Of a DNA stretch of 64,000 nucleotides, positions 1-8,351 are shown one piece after another; positions within the stretch are counted from its first letter, which is position 1, and each line of letters starts with the position of its first letter. The stretch lies in contig JAUJEB010000002.1 in the NCBI GenBank assembly GCA_030442055.1, positions 124,001-188,000 on the forward strand, given 5' to 3'. The notes below the pieces were generated by a model. That model ran no database searches, was not told where the DNA came from, and saw nothing but the letters and a program-made list of their open reading frames with translations. Position numbers and translations under genes: made by a program. The stretch is from Agaribacillus aureus (GTDB taxonomy: Bacteria > Bacteroidota > Bacteroidia > Cytophagales > Cyclobacteriaceae).

Positions 1-2
1 CA

Positions 3-218
3 AGGATCATGGAAGATCATTATGATGCGACCGACTATTTGTCACCTGCTACAAGAGAGCTCTACCTGGCTGTAAAAAATGTCATCGGATCAAATCCTTC
101 CCGGCAAAGGCCTTTCCTATGGGACGACAGCGACCGCAATCTGGACTTTGATATTGCTGCCATTGCCATGAATATCACCAATGGAAATACCATTATGGAT
201 ACAGTAAAAGAAATCTGA
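3..218 (+). CDS. C-terminal part of an unrecognised protein, cut by the window edge
   Basis: The frame is open from the first bases of the window to a TGA at 216-218, so the ATG at 9 may be internal and the gene probably begins upstream. The visible roughly 70 residues are soluble-looking and acidic, with no membrane segment or motif I recognise; the last residues are MDTVKEI. It ends 38 bases before the ATG of the phenolic acid decarboxylase gene on the same strand, so the two may be co-transcribed. I cannot assign a function. Confidence 0.45.
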   Translation, partial: RIMEDHYDATDYLSPATRELYLAVKNVIGSNPSRQRPFLWDDSDRNLDFDIAAIAMNITNGNTIMDTVKEI

Positions 219-256
219 CTGTTTAGTTAAAAACATAAAAAGTGAAAACAAAAATT

Positions 257-769
257 ATGAAAGGAAACCTGGAAGGATTTATTGGAAAACATTTTCTCTA
301 TACCTATGAGAATGGGTGGAAATATGAGATGTATATTAAAAACAAAGATACTATCGATTACCGGATCCATAGCGGAATGGTCGGCGGGAGATGGGTTAAT
401 GATCAAAAGGCTTATATCAATCAGATAGCCGAAGATGTTTACAAGTTTTCCTGGGATGAACCCACAGGCACCTTTGTCAGCATCACCATTAATTTGAGGG
501 TACCGGTACTACATGGCACAGTTTCATTTCCCCGGTGGATTATGGAACATCCTGAGCGAACTGTGTGTCATCAAAATGAATACTACGACCTCATGATTAA
601 ATATCGCGATGCCGGTCCTACTTATGAAAGAGGTATTGAGGACAACTTTGCAGAGATTACTTTCATGCGGGATGCCGGGGCGGACAACAATGATGTCATA
701 GCCTGTCCACCGGACCAATTACCGGATAACTATCCCAACAACCTGGAAAATCTGCTGCAGAAAAGATAA
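257..769 (+). CDS. padC: Phenolic acid decarboxylase
   Basis: Cytoplasmic, cofactor-free enzyme that decarboxylates p-coumaric, ferulic and caffeic acids to vinyl phenols, a detoxification of plant phenolics. The sequence matches the PadC family along its whole length: GKHFLYTYENGW near the N-terminus, DYRIHSGMVGGRW, SWDEPTG and FAEITF. The two catalytic tyrosines (YTY), the arginine of GGRW and the glutamate of DEPTG, which correspond to Tyr11, Tyr13, Arg41 and Glu64 of the Bacillus enzyme, are all present. Length (about 170 residues) is normal. A GTG at 242 in the same frame would add five residues; I prefer the ATG at 257 because family members start near this point. No PadR-type regulator lies beside it. 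Confidence 0.93.
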   Translation: MKGNLEGFIGKHFLYTYENGWKYEMYIKNKDTIDYRIHSGMVGGRWVNDQKAYINQIAEDVYKFSWDEPTGTFVSITINLRVPVLHGTVSFPRWIMEHPERTVCHQNEYYDLMIKYRDAGPTYERGIEDNFAEITFMRDAGADNNDVIACPPDQLPDNYPNNLENLLQKR

Positions 770-819
770 GCTGGTTTTTTGCAGATAGCAACCATCTAAC
801 TGCGAGTATGTGTAAAACA

Positions 820-850
820 AAAAGAGCGGTGAATGATTCACTGCTCTTTT
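820..850. terminator. Rho-independent terminator after padC
   Basis: AAAAGAGCGGTGAAT at 820-834 pairs with ATTCACTGCTCTTTT at 836-850 with only one G-U wobble, giving a very strong hairpin 50 bases after the padC stop. The A tract on the left and T tract on the right allow it to work in both directions, so it can also serve the convergent minus-strand gene. Confidence 0.85.
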
Positions 851-960
851 TATTATGGTAATAACTAAAAGATTAAAATTATTTCGCGAATGCCAAAGTA
901 ATCTTGTCCCATTGATGCCCTTCGGGGTAAAATCCCTGATATTCCCGGTTTATCGACATG

Positions 961-1371
961 TTACAACCTTCTGTCTTTCTCATCGATGGCGAGATCATTG
1001 ATGCTGGCATATCTCTTTTTCATAAAACCATTTTCATCGAATTCCCAATTCTCATTGCCATAGGCCCTGAACCATTGGCCAAATTTGTCGTGATATTCAT
1101 ATTCGAAACGAACGGCAATCTTATTATCTGTAAAAGCCCATAGCTGTTTTTTTAGTTTATAATCGAGTTCCTTGTTCCATTTGTCGGTCAGAAATTTCAC
1201 AACACCCTCACGACCCTTGATAAATTGATTGCGGTTTCTCCATTCCGTGTCTTCAGAGTAGGCTTTGGATACTTTTTCAGGGTCTTGCGTATTCCAGGCA
1301 TCTTCGGCCATCTGGACCTTCTGAACGGCCGTGGCTGCTGTAAATGGTGGTAACGGTTGTTTCTGCTCCAT
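961..1371 (-). CDS. DUF1348 (NTF2/SnoaL-like fold) protein, C-terminally short
   Basis: Small cytoplasmic NTF2-like protein of unknown reaction. The family pattern is clear: [21 protein letters not shown] near the start (only part of the motif quoted: LPPFTAATA), then [53 protein letters not shown] and ASINDLAI. From memory, members usually run some 15-20 residues further through a tail of the type FHW-PLGRRPDDHP; this one stops after EKDRRL, so it appears truncated by an early TAA. It lies 3 bases downstream of the TetR gene on the same strand, so the pair is very probably an operon in which the TetR protein controls both genes. Confidence 0.8.
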   Translation of the reverse strand: MEQKQPLPPFTAATAVQKVQMAEDAWNTQDPEKVSKAYSEDTEWRNRNQFIKGREGVVKFLTDKWNKELDYKLKKQLWAFTDNKIAVRFEYEYHDKFGQWFRAYGNENWEFDENGFMKKRYASINDLAIDEKDRRL

Positions 1372-1374
1372 GAT

Positions 1375-1929
1375 TTATTTTATTAAAGATTTGACAATTT
1401 TTTTGGCCTGATCTATTGGCCATTGATTTTTGAATAATTGACTTTCAATCAGTGCACCTTCAAACAACAGGTAAAGGTGATCTCTGAGCAAGCTGTTAAC
1501 GGCAAGTGTACCGATATAATTTCGAAGGTCTGTTTTGTGATCCTGGATCACCGATAAAATAGCGCGATTATCATCTGAGATCTCTGATAAAATATTCAAA
1601 AAACTGCACCCTCTGAAATTTTCCTTTTTATTCATGAAAGATAAAAAATCAAAGGCAAGCAATATGGGCTCCTCATTGGACTTCTGGCGGTGGCGCACAA
1701 CGTACTTTTCAAGTGCCTCCATCCAATAAATATGGCGACGCTCCAGGAAGGCAATACACAAAGCCTCTTTTGATTTAAAATTGTAATAAAAGCTGCCCTT
1801 GGCAATTCCGGCTTCCTCGATGATTTGATTGATACCGGTGGCGCGATAACCCTGGTGATGAAACAAGCCGGTCGCTGTCGTTAATATTTTGTCTTTGACT
1901 TTCAACTTTAATGCTGTTTTGGATTGCAA
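1375..1929 (-). CDS. TetR/AcrR-family transcriptional repressor
   Basis: DNA-binding repressor of 184 residues. An N-terminal TetR helix-turn-helix occupies about residues 10-60: ILTTATGLFHHQGY, GINQIIEEAGIAKGSFYYNF and KSKEAL are textbook. The rest is the variable ligand-binding helical domain; its GCSFLNILSE stretch is common in regulators of small electrophile or reductase genes. The gene is followed after 3 bases by the DUF1348 gene. Two adjacent palindromes directly upstream (1934-1959) make autoregulation likely. The inducer cannot be told from sequence. Confidence 0.92.
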   Translation of the reverse strand: MQSKTALKLKVKDKILTTATGLFHHQGYRATGINQIIEEAGIAKGSFYYNFKSKEALCIAFLERRHIYWMEALEKYVVRHRQKSNEEPILLAFDFLSFMNKKENFRGCSFLNILSEISDDNRAILSVIQDHKTDLRNYIGTLAVNSLLRDHLYLLFEGALIESQLFKNQWPIDQAKKIVKSLIK

Positions 1930-2232
1930 AGATAAACAATTTTTTGTTTAGACAAGTCTGTATAAAAATAAATTTAATCCGAGGACTGGTTAAGGTAATC
2001 GGCAAAGTAGTAACTAGCGATTCACTGTTTTAGGTAAAGTATATTTCCGCTGCCCCCTGTGAAGAAAGGTCCTCCAGAAAAAATAGGTCGGGCATACGAT
2101 TCTCTATATCCATTGGTCCCTGGGAAAAACACGAAGCTTGTTTACCTTTTGAATTTAAAAATTACAAAAGCTAAAACTGTATCCGGGAAGTGTTCCCTGG
2201 TCTGAAGTGTAAGCCTGACAAGATTTAGTTTA
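1930..2232. other. Intergenic region between divergent tetR and the YCF48-like gene
   Basis: About 300 bases without a convincing gene. Apart from the palindromes next to tetR I see no clear promoter, repeat or RNA structure. It must hold both divergent promoters. Confidence 0.5.
1934..1959. promoter_or_regulatory. Candidate TetR operator: two abutting palindromes
   Basis: AAACAA-TTTT-TTGTTT (1934-1949) is directly followed by AGAC-AA-GTCT (1950-1959), ending 30 bases upstream of the minus-strand tetR start. AGAC-N2-GTCT half-sites resemble operators of TetR proteins of the NemR type. This is seen in sequence; binding is inferred. Confidence 0.45.
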
Positions 2233-4464
2233 ATGAGAAGACAACTTTTAGTTGCCATGCTGCTTTGCGCCTGTAGTGGTAAGGTAGCGGCACAGTGGGA
2301 ACAGCTTTCTCCCCAAAGCCCATTTATCTACGGGGCCCCTAAATTAATTGCCATACCCGGCGCCGATGCCTTTTACGCTTTCGGTGCGCAGATGATCAGC
2401 TCCGAAAACAATGGCGAGACCTGGAACATTATTGCACAAAATGGGCTCAGGTCTATTGACAGGATCCCGACTGATCGATTCTATGATATTCACTTTCCTG
2501 CCGCCAGTGCAGGTTTTATGATAAATCGCCATGAAATATTTGCTACCACCGACGGCAATGAAACATGGACAAGACAATTGGCATTAGAAAGCAAAAATGA
2601 GTTTTCCAACAATCCCACCTTTAACGCGATTCATTTTGCCAGTACCCAGGTAGGTTATGCGGTAGGGGATTTTGAAAAAATCTTTAAAACAAATGACGGT
2701 GGGACCACCTGGGAAGAAATAAGCTGGAGTGCAGTTTCCAGTCCTTATGTGTCGCTGACGGATGTCGCATTTCTGAACGAAAACGTCGGATACATCACCG
2801 GCTACCGGACCCCGGACATCGCTAACAACTTTGCCTTTTCCCCTTTTATCATGAGAACAGAAGATGGTGGTGCCAACTGGAACCGGCAACCGATTCCGAT
2901 TACCCTGCTGTCCGATCATAGAAAAATTTCCCTCCATCTGACCCGGGGATCAGTCTTTACCGGTTTTAGCAGATCACAATTTGCCCCCGATTTCATTTAT
3001 CGATGGGAGGCCATGACCGATCAGTGGGCAGAGATCCCATTGCCGGCCGGCTTTAAGGTGAAAAAAATGTTTTGGACCAGCCCGGAAACTGGTTTCATCA
3101 TAGGCGAAGACGATCAAAGAAGAGATGTGCTGTACCGGTCGGTGGATAGCGGTGCAAACTGGACCCGGGTATTGTTCGATCAGCAGTTTGTTTTCCGGGA
3201 CATCGCTTTTAATTCACCTGACCATGGCGTTATCACCGGTGAATGGGGCCTGTTAGCCACCGCTGACGGGGGACAAACCTGGGAAACAAAATTCGAGCCC
3301 CAACACCAGTTTCGCAGTTCGGTCATGGCAAAAGACTCCATCATATCCCTTACGCAGGAAGGCCTGCTCATCAATCATCTTGACCCCCGCAACAATCCGT
3401 GGAAGGTGCTCAATGGCGATCCTGTCCTGGATAACTTTCAAAAGGTGGTGCGGCTTGATAATGGCAGCCTGGCGTTACCAGGCTTTTTTAACGGCATCGT
3501 ATTCCTGTCGAAAGACAAAGGGAAAACACTCGACCCTGTTTCATCAACCCCACTCCTGGGTGCCAAAATCCAGAATATCGGTGACCTGCTGATGTTAGCA
3601 GGTAAAACCTTTGGATCGCCAGGGGTTGTTTTTTTGTCCTCGACCAACGAAGGGACCACCTGGGACCAGGTAACCGTTGATCCAGCTGCGGGTTTCGCTA
3701 CCTCTTTTTCGGTAACTTCCGATACTACACTATTCGTGTCGACCGTGGAGAAGCTATTTCAATCCTCCGATTATGGGAAGACGTGGGTGGAAATCGCCCG
3801 GTTTCCCAATGAAAGGATCACGAACAGTTATTTTATCGATAAGGAAACCGGGTTTTTATTTCTGGATAACCACACCATGATCAAAACCGATGACCAGGGC
3901 ACACAATGGCGGGATGTACAAATTAGTCCCGAAAAAGAAATACTGGTCAGTGATTTATATTTCATCAACGATACCCTGGGCCTAATGGCAGGTAGCAGTC
4001 AGCTACCCGAAACATCCGTTGCTGAAACTTCTATTTGGAAAACCACCGATGGTGGGGATACCTGGGAGGAAGAAACATTAGATCAACCTTATCTTTCACA
4101 AATTACAGACCTTTTGCGGAAGGATTCTACTATTTACGCTACCGGCTATTTTGGACTTATGCTGAAAGCCAGGTTAAAAGACATTTTCCTTCCGGCATCT
4201 CCTGTGACAGGTATCGATCCCCCTAAAAATATAAATGTAAAAATCTATCCAAACCCTTTGACCACACAATTGGCAATAAGCCGTCAAACAACAACACCCG
4301 CCACAGTCCAAATGATCGATCTGTCTGGCAGGGTATTGAAGACCTTGCATGTCAAAGATAAAAAGGAAATAGTTCTGGATATTCAACTCCTGCCGCCCGG
4401 TATATACGCGATCAGACTAACCACCCCGCAAACGTCATTTACCGCGAAGTTCGTCAAGGAATAA
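2233..4464 (+). CDS. Secreted YCF48/BNR-repeat beta-propeller protein with T9SS sorting domain
   Basis: Exported protein of 743 residues. It starts with a signal peptide (MRRQLLVAMLLCACSGKVAAQ). The body contains many repeats of the sialidase/photosystem-stability type, each built around a phrase like NNGETW, DGNETW, DGGTTWEE, DGGANW, SGANW, DGGQTW, YGKTW and DGGDTWEE, which forms one or two beta-propellers. The last 80 residues form a Por secretion tail: KIYPNPLTTQL, QMIDLSGRVLKTL, LPPGIYAIRL and FTAKFVKE. That tail directs export by the type IX system and anchoring or release at the cell surface. No sialidase catalytic residues are apparent, so a binding or structural role is as likely as enzymatic activity. 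Confidence 0.85.
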   Translation: MRRQLLVAMLLCACSGKVAAQWEQLSPQSPFIYGAPKLIAIPGADAFYAFGAQMISSENNGETWNIIAQNGLRSIDRIPTDRFYDIHFPAASAGFMINRHEIFATTDGNETWTRQLALESKNEFSNNPTFNAIHFASTQVGYAVGDFEKIFKTNDGGTTWEEISWSAVSSPYVSLTDVAFLNENVGYITGYRTPDIANNFAFSPFIMRTEDGGANWNRQPIPITLLSDHRKISLHLTRGSVFTGFSRSQFAPDFIYRWEAMTDQWAEIPLPAGFKVKKMFWTSPETGFIIGEDDQRRDVLYRSVDSGANWTRVLFDQQFVFRDIAFNSPDHGVITGEWGLLATADGGQTWETKFEPQHQFRSSVMAKDSIISLTQEGLLINHLDPRNNPWKVLNGDPVLDNFQKVVRLDNGSLALPGFFNGIVFLSKDKGKTLDPVSSTPLLGAKIQNIGDLLMLAGKTFGSPGVVFLSSTNEGTTWDQVTVDPAAGFATSFSVTSDTTLFVSTVEKLFQSSDYGKTWVEIARFPNERITNSYFIDKETGFLFLDNHTMIKTDDQGTQWRDVQISPEKEILVSDLYFINDTLGLMAGSSQLPETSVAETSIWKTTDGGDTWEEETLDQPYLSQITDLLRKDSTIYATGYFGLMLKARLKDIFLPASPVTGIDPPKNINVKIYPNPLTTQLAISRQTTTPATVQMIDLSGRVLKTLHVKDKKEIVLDIQLLPPGIYAIRLTTPQTSFTAKFVKE

Positions 4465-4481
4465 CCCTCAGCCCCCAACCT

Positions 4482-5945
4482 CTAATTCCCCGCTATTTTC
4501 ACGCTTTCATACCCCACAAAACTAACGCGGAGATCCCTGGATTCATCAGCATTCACCATGAAATTTCCATCTCTATCAGAAACAGTTCCGGTGGTAGTTC
4601 CGGCTACCATAATGTTAGCCCCGGGAAGTCCCTCGCCTTCCTCATCATAGACAGTACCAGACCATGCGCCATTGTTATAATTGGCCTCTACTTTGAGTTG
4701 ACTATCTATTATTTTGGCTTCCGCTACAACAACCCTTCCATTGATCTTATCTTCGAGAAGTGTGAAAGTGACAGGCATGACCATTTGTACCCGCACAGGC
4801 TTGCCTCTTTGCTTTCCTGGCTTGAAGGAAGGAGCATTTTGTATGGCTCTTATAACTTCCCGGTCACAGCCTGCTCCAATCCCTTTGACTGATTTTACAC
4901 CTGACAAGGACCCGTCTTTCTCTACTACGAACCGAACAAATACATGTCCCCCAATACCTATCTGGCGGGCTTGTAACGGATATTTTATTTCTTTGCCAAC
5001 GTACTGGTAGAAAGCGTCCATTCCTCCTTCAAATTCCGGCAGTTCTTCTACCAGGGAAAAAAGTTGGTTTGTGTGGGGGCTATCTGTTTGCTCTTCGCTA
5101 CACGCAAATACGATGAAGAGTAAAGCGCATAACACTGATAAGGCTCCAAGTTTCCATGGGCTTAAATCTTTTGCTTGTTGTTTCATTGCTATTAATCGTT
5201 TTAAAATTAAACCATCATGGAACGAGCTGGCCAGGCCCAGTCCATTTGATTTCAATGTAGTACTGATCAGTATCGACGAATATTGGTCAATATTGCAGGA
5301 CTTGAGTGCATACGCATCAGCCTGATATTCGTGTATTTTCCTAATTTCTTTATTAACATACCACGTGCCTGGAAGCCACCAAAAACACACTTTAAATAGC
5401 TCAAAGAAAATTAAATCGTAGGTATGCCCCAAAGCAGCATGTGCTTTTTCATGCCTCAGGATGATGCCGTAATCCTGCCTGTTTTTATTGATTTTATCAC
5501 TCAGAAAGATCCAATTGAAAAAGGTAAAGCTTCCTTTAATGTTCGAGACTTTGCGAACATACAGGTCATTAAACTTCTCATAACTGCTTTTATGTTCCAG
5601 GTAAAAGAGATAAAGTACACCGCCAAAAAATTTGAAAAGAAAGAACGCACTAATGACCCCGTATATCCAAATAAACAATCCATAGTTCCAGGTTGACATA
5701 TCACCGGCAGGGGAGACGGCTATGTCGTCTATTGGGATCACCTCTATAGGTATGGTATCAATTGACCCCTCGCCGTGGAAAGACAGTTTGGGCAGTTTAA
5801 AAAAAGGTATGGTAAGTGCCAAAATCGTAGCAGCTATAAGGTAAAACCTCATTTTGGCGTATTGTCGCTCTTTTCTTAAAAAGCACCCATATCCTAAAAT
5901 CAAGACCGTATGGATTACTGAAAGTTCGATTAGATAATTGATCAT
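4482..5945 (-). CDS. M56 (BlaR1/MecR1-like) membrane metallopeptidase with TonB and carboxypeptidase-regulatory domains
   Basis: 487-residue inner-membrane signalling peptidase. N-terminal membrane helices (about residues 5-25, 35-50, 88-115) surround a zinc site HEKAH at 165-169, with a third ligand expected in EYQAD at 206-210. After a further helix near 265-285 ending in a lipobox-like VFACS, the periplasmic part has a TonB C-terminal domain (about 300-400: GGMDAFYQYV, YPLQARQ, GHVFVRFVVEKDG, VMPVTFTL) and a CarboxypepD-regulatory domain at the end (GTVYDEEGEGLPGANI, FVGYESV). Such proteins normally sit in an operon with a BlaI/MecI repressor gene; none is present here. Tandem palindromes upstream (6037-6070) look like the missing repressor's operator. 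Confidence 0.9.
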   Translation of the reverse strand: MINYLIELSVIHTVLILGYGCFLRKERQYAKMRFYLIAATILALTIPFFKLPKLSFHGEGSIDTIPIEVIPIDDIAVSPAGDMSTWNYGLFIWIYGVISAFFLFKFFGGVLYLFYLEHKSSYEKFNDLYVRKVSNIKGSFTFFNWIFLSDKINKNRQDYGIILRHEKAHAALGHTYDLIFFELFKVCFWWLPGTWYVNKEIRKIHEYQADAYALKSCNIDQYSSILISTTLKSNGLGLASSFHDGLILKRLIAMKQQAKDLSPWKLGALSVLCALLFIVFACSEEQTDSPHTNQLFSLVEELPEFEGGMDAFYQYVGKEIKYPLQARQIGIGGHVFVRFVVEKDGSLSGVKSVKGIGAGCDREVIRAIQNAPSFKPGKQRGKPVRVQMVMPVTFTLLEDKINGRVVVAEAKIIDSQLKVEANYNNGAWSGTVYDEEGEGLPGANIMVAGTTTGTVSDRDGNFMVNADESRDLRVSFVGYESVKIAGN

Positions 5946-6389
5946 AAATAACTGATTTTAAGGCCTTTGTTTTGTTGCATAATCTTTTTGCCGGATTTAG
6001 AGATTACTTTCATTGACAGGTATCTTATATATCAACAACTAAATAATTAGTTAAAACTAAGAAATTAGTTGTAATTATCCAAATAAATGAAAATAAGTTG
6101 ATCAATTTAGGCGATAAGCATCAAATCACAAGCGCGCTTATTTGTGTTTTTTATTTTATACTGACCGCCGTGCTAAAGCTTCAGCAGTATGATCGGTAAT
6201 ATCCTGGAAATAATAGATTTCAATGAAGATCTTGGATAATGTAAAGACTTAAGCCGACATCATTTGTGAAAGCCGTCTGAAAAGGCAGGAAAGGTTTTAG
6301 CAAAGAAGTATGTTAAAGGCTGGATGATTTTATTTTTTGAAATCTTGAAGTATTTTTGGCATCTAATAACTTAACTAATTAGAACGTCT
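5946..6389. other. Intergenic region between divergent M56 and azurin genes
   Basis: About 440 bases without a supported gene. It contains the tandem palindromes at 6037-6070 and probably both divergent promoters. I see no other structure in it. Confidence 0.5.
6037..6070. promoter_or_regulatory. Tandem operator-like palindromes AACTAA-N4-TTAGTT
   Basis: Two copies of a perfect palindrome, AACTAA-ATAA-TTAGTT (6037-6052) and AACTAA-GAAA-TTAGTT (6055-6070), lie 18 bases centre to centre, and about 90 bases upstream of the minus-strand M56 gene. The spacing and symmetry suggest cooperative binding of two dimers of a winged-helix repressor such as BlaI/MecI. The regulator is inferred, not seen. 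Confidence 0.6.
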
Positions 6390-6974
6390 ATGAAAACGGA
6401 AATTACGAACATAAGCAAAGGCAGGTTTACAAAGACTACTTTAATGATATGGGTAGTTGCATTCCTGTTAGGCTGTGGCGGTGGTGCCAAGCAGGAAAGT
6501 GCGACTTCTTCAAAAAGTGAAACCGAATCAACTTCGGAGCAAGAAGCAACCGAATCAACTTCAGAGCAGGAAGTGGCCGAATCGTCAGAGTCTACAGAAA
6601 ATGGCCTGATCACACTGGTAATCAATGGTAATGACCAGATGCGCTTTGACAAAGAGGAGCTCCGGGCGAAAGCAGGTGCCACGGTCGAGCTTACACTAAA
6701 CCATACCGGCCAGCTACCAAAACAGTCTATGGGGCACAATCTGGTGATTCTTAAATTGGGTACTGATATCCCTTCCTTTGGTCAAAAGGCTTTTGCCGCT
6801 CAAGACAATGAGTACATCCCTGAAGGAGACGAGGTCATCGCCCATACTGCGCTTATAGGAGGAGGAGAGACTACCACGATAACCTTCACGGCACCGGCCA
6901 AAGGCACGTATGATTTTATTTGTAGCTTTCCCGGGCACTATGCGTTGATGAAGGGGAAATTTATTGTAGAATAA
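6390..6974 (+). CDS. Azurin-type blue copper lipoprotein
   Basis: Membrane-anchored electron-transfer protein of 194 residues. The signal ends in a lipobox (FLLGC, Cys29). Residues 33-70 are a Ser/Glu/Thr-rich linker containing a near-exact nine-residue duplication (ESTSEQEAT / ESTSEQEVA). The cupredoxin domain follows with all type-1 copper ligands: His116 (MGHNLV), Cys178, His183 and Met187 (C-S-F-P-G-H-Y-A-L-M). It probably shuttles electrons between respiratory or reductase partners at the membrane. It is divergent from the M56 gene; no dedicated partner gene is adjacent. Confidence 0.93.
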   Translation: MKTEITNISKGRFTKTTLMIWVVAFLLGCGGGAKQESATSSKSETESTSEQEATESTSEQEVAESSESTENGLITLVINGNDQMRFDKEELRAKAGATVELTLNHTGQLPKQSMGHNLVILKLGTDIPSFGQKAFAAQDNEYIPEGDEVIAHTALIGGGETTTITFTAPAKGTYDFICSFPGHYALMKGKFIVE

Positions 6975-7098
6975 TTTTTCAGGTGGCCTTGTATGATCAG
7001 GGCCATCTGCTTAATGCCTCATCATAAACATTAATGTTTCCTGCTTACAAGTTGTTCTGCGTAATAAAAGCAGATCCAAAAGTGGCATAAACAACATT

Positions 7099-7497
7099 AT
7101 GAAGCAACAATTAATTATTGGATTATTATTGTTGGGAATTGTTTGCTGCGACCAGGAAAATGATTTAAATAGGGAACCAGTGACGTAGGAACAAGAAGCC
7201 AGAGAATTACAGGATTTGCTTGAGGAATTACAAAGTATTGCAGGGAGTGTTGATTGTGAAGATCCTTTGGATTGGGTGTATACCCCTACCGGAGATAAAG
7301 CCTGCGGAGGCCCATCGGGATATTTAGCATATTCTATAAAAATAGACACGGCCGTATTTTTGCAAAAAGTTGAAAAACATAGAAAGGCAGAAAGCGATTA
7401 TAATTTTAAATGGAGAATTACCTCAGATTGTGAAATTCATTCTGAACCCATTGCCATAGAATGTGAGGCCGGAAAAGCCAAACTCATATACAGATAA
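7099..7497 (+). pseudogene. Small lipoprotein gene interrupted by an in-frame TAG
   Basis: From the ATG at 7099 the frame encodes a lipoprotein signal (MKQQLIIGLLLLGIVCC), reaches a TAG at 7186-7188 after PVT, then continues in the same frame without a break to the TAA ending at 7497 (EQEARELQDLLEELQ, DWVYTPTGDKACGGPSGYLA, IAIECEAGKAKLIYR). Removing that one stop gives a 132-residue secreted protein with several cysteines. A single substitution from AAG, CAG or GAG would explain the stop, so it is either a recent nonsense mutation or a sequencing error. A TTG at 7216 could start a signal-less fragment, which is less likely to be real. The function is unknown. Confidence 0.7.
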
Positions 7498-7577
7498 AAG
7501 CTACATATTCTTACATAACAGTCTGATTTTTAGGAAAGAAGAAGCTTTTCTTTAATGCAATATATAGATCACACCTT

Positions 7578-8240
7578 ATGAACAAATCAGAGAAAGTAGA
7601 CTTTGTAGTCCAAAAGCTGGAGGAGATTTACCCTGAAGTACCGGTTCCTTTAGATCATTACAGTCCCTATACTTTATTGGTGGCGGTATTATTATCCGCT
7701 CAGTGCACAGATGAACGCGTTAATAAAATTACCCCGGATCTATTTGCGGTGGCAGATAATGCTTTTGATATGGCGCAGGTTCCGGTAGAAGAAATAAAAA
7801 GAATTATTAAGCCTTGTGGTTTGGGTCCCATGAAATCCAAAGGTATTTCAGCGCTCTCCAAGATCCTGGTGAATGAATATAATGGAGAAGTTCCCGACGA
7901 TATGGAAGCGTTGGAAAAGTTGCCGGCCGTCGGACATAAAACAGCATCCGTAGTGATGGCTCAGGCCTTTGGGGTTCCCTCATTTCCGGTAGATACCCAT
8001 ATTCACCGGCTTATTTACAGATGGGGATTGTCAAACGGCAAAAATGTGAAACAAACGGAAAAGGATTGCAAAAGACTTTTCGATAAAGAGCTGTGGAACA
8101 AGTTACACCTTCAAATTATTTTTTTTGGCCGCCAATATTGCCCGGCCAGGGGACACAACCCTAATGTATGCCCTATTTGTTCCAAAATAGGGAGGGCACC
8201 GATGTTTAAGAATTTTGATCTGAAGCCAGCTAATAAGTGA
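7578..8240 (+). CDS. nth: Endonuclease III (DNA glycosylase/AP lyase)
   Basis: Base-excision repair enzyme that removes oxidised pyrimidines and cuts at abasic sites. The helix-hairpin-helix motif is LPAVGHKTASVV with catalytic Lys121, and the catalytic aspartate is Asp139 in FPVDTHIHR. Length (220) is normal. The C-terminal region that usually binds a 4Fe-4S cluster has only three cysteines (188, 198 and 201, as C-x9-C-x2-C) rather than the canonical C-x6-C-x2-C-x5-C, so the cluster is probably altered or lost. The gene appears monocistronic. Confidence 0.95.
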   Translation: MNKSEKVDFVVQKLEEIYPEVPVPLDHYSPYTLLVAVLLSAQCTDERVNKITPDLFAVADNAFDMAQVPVEEIKRIIKPCGLGPMKSKGISALSKILVNEYNGEVPDDMEALEKLPAVGHKTASVVMAQAFGVPSFPVDTHIHRLIYRWGLSNGKNVKQTEKDCKRLFDKELWNKLHLQIIFFGRQYCPARGHNPNVCPICSKIGRAPMFKNFDLKPANK

Positions 8241-8351
8241 CTAGGATTTTGAATTGGAAAATGTAAAATATTGTTAGGGAATAACAAGCCGATAGTGAGC
8301 GTGTAGTAGGTATGAATTGGAACTCTTGATAATTATCCCTAAATTAAGAAT

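Noticed and set aside
5424-5696. 90-codon open frame on the plus strand inside the M56 gene
   Set aside because: It is antisense to a clearly coding gene with zinc and TonB motifs.
6373-6384. A third AACTAA-like sequence next to the azurin start
   Set aside because: It contains CTAATTAG but lacks the 4-base spacer and the second half-site, so it does not match the tandem palindromes.
8274-8342. Imperfect inverted repeat (TTAGGGAATAA and TTATCCCTAA) before the Tat lipoprotein gene
   Set aside because: It has a bulge, a loop of nearly 50 bases and AT-rich arms; not strong enough to call.
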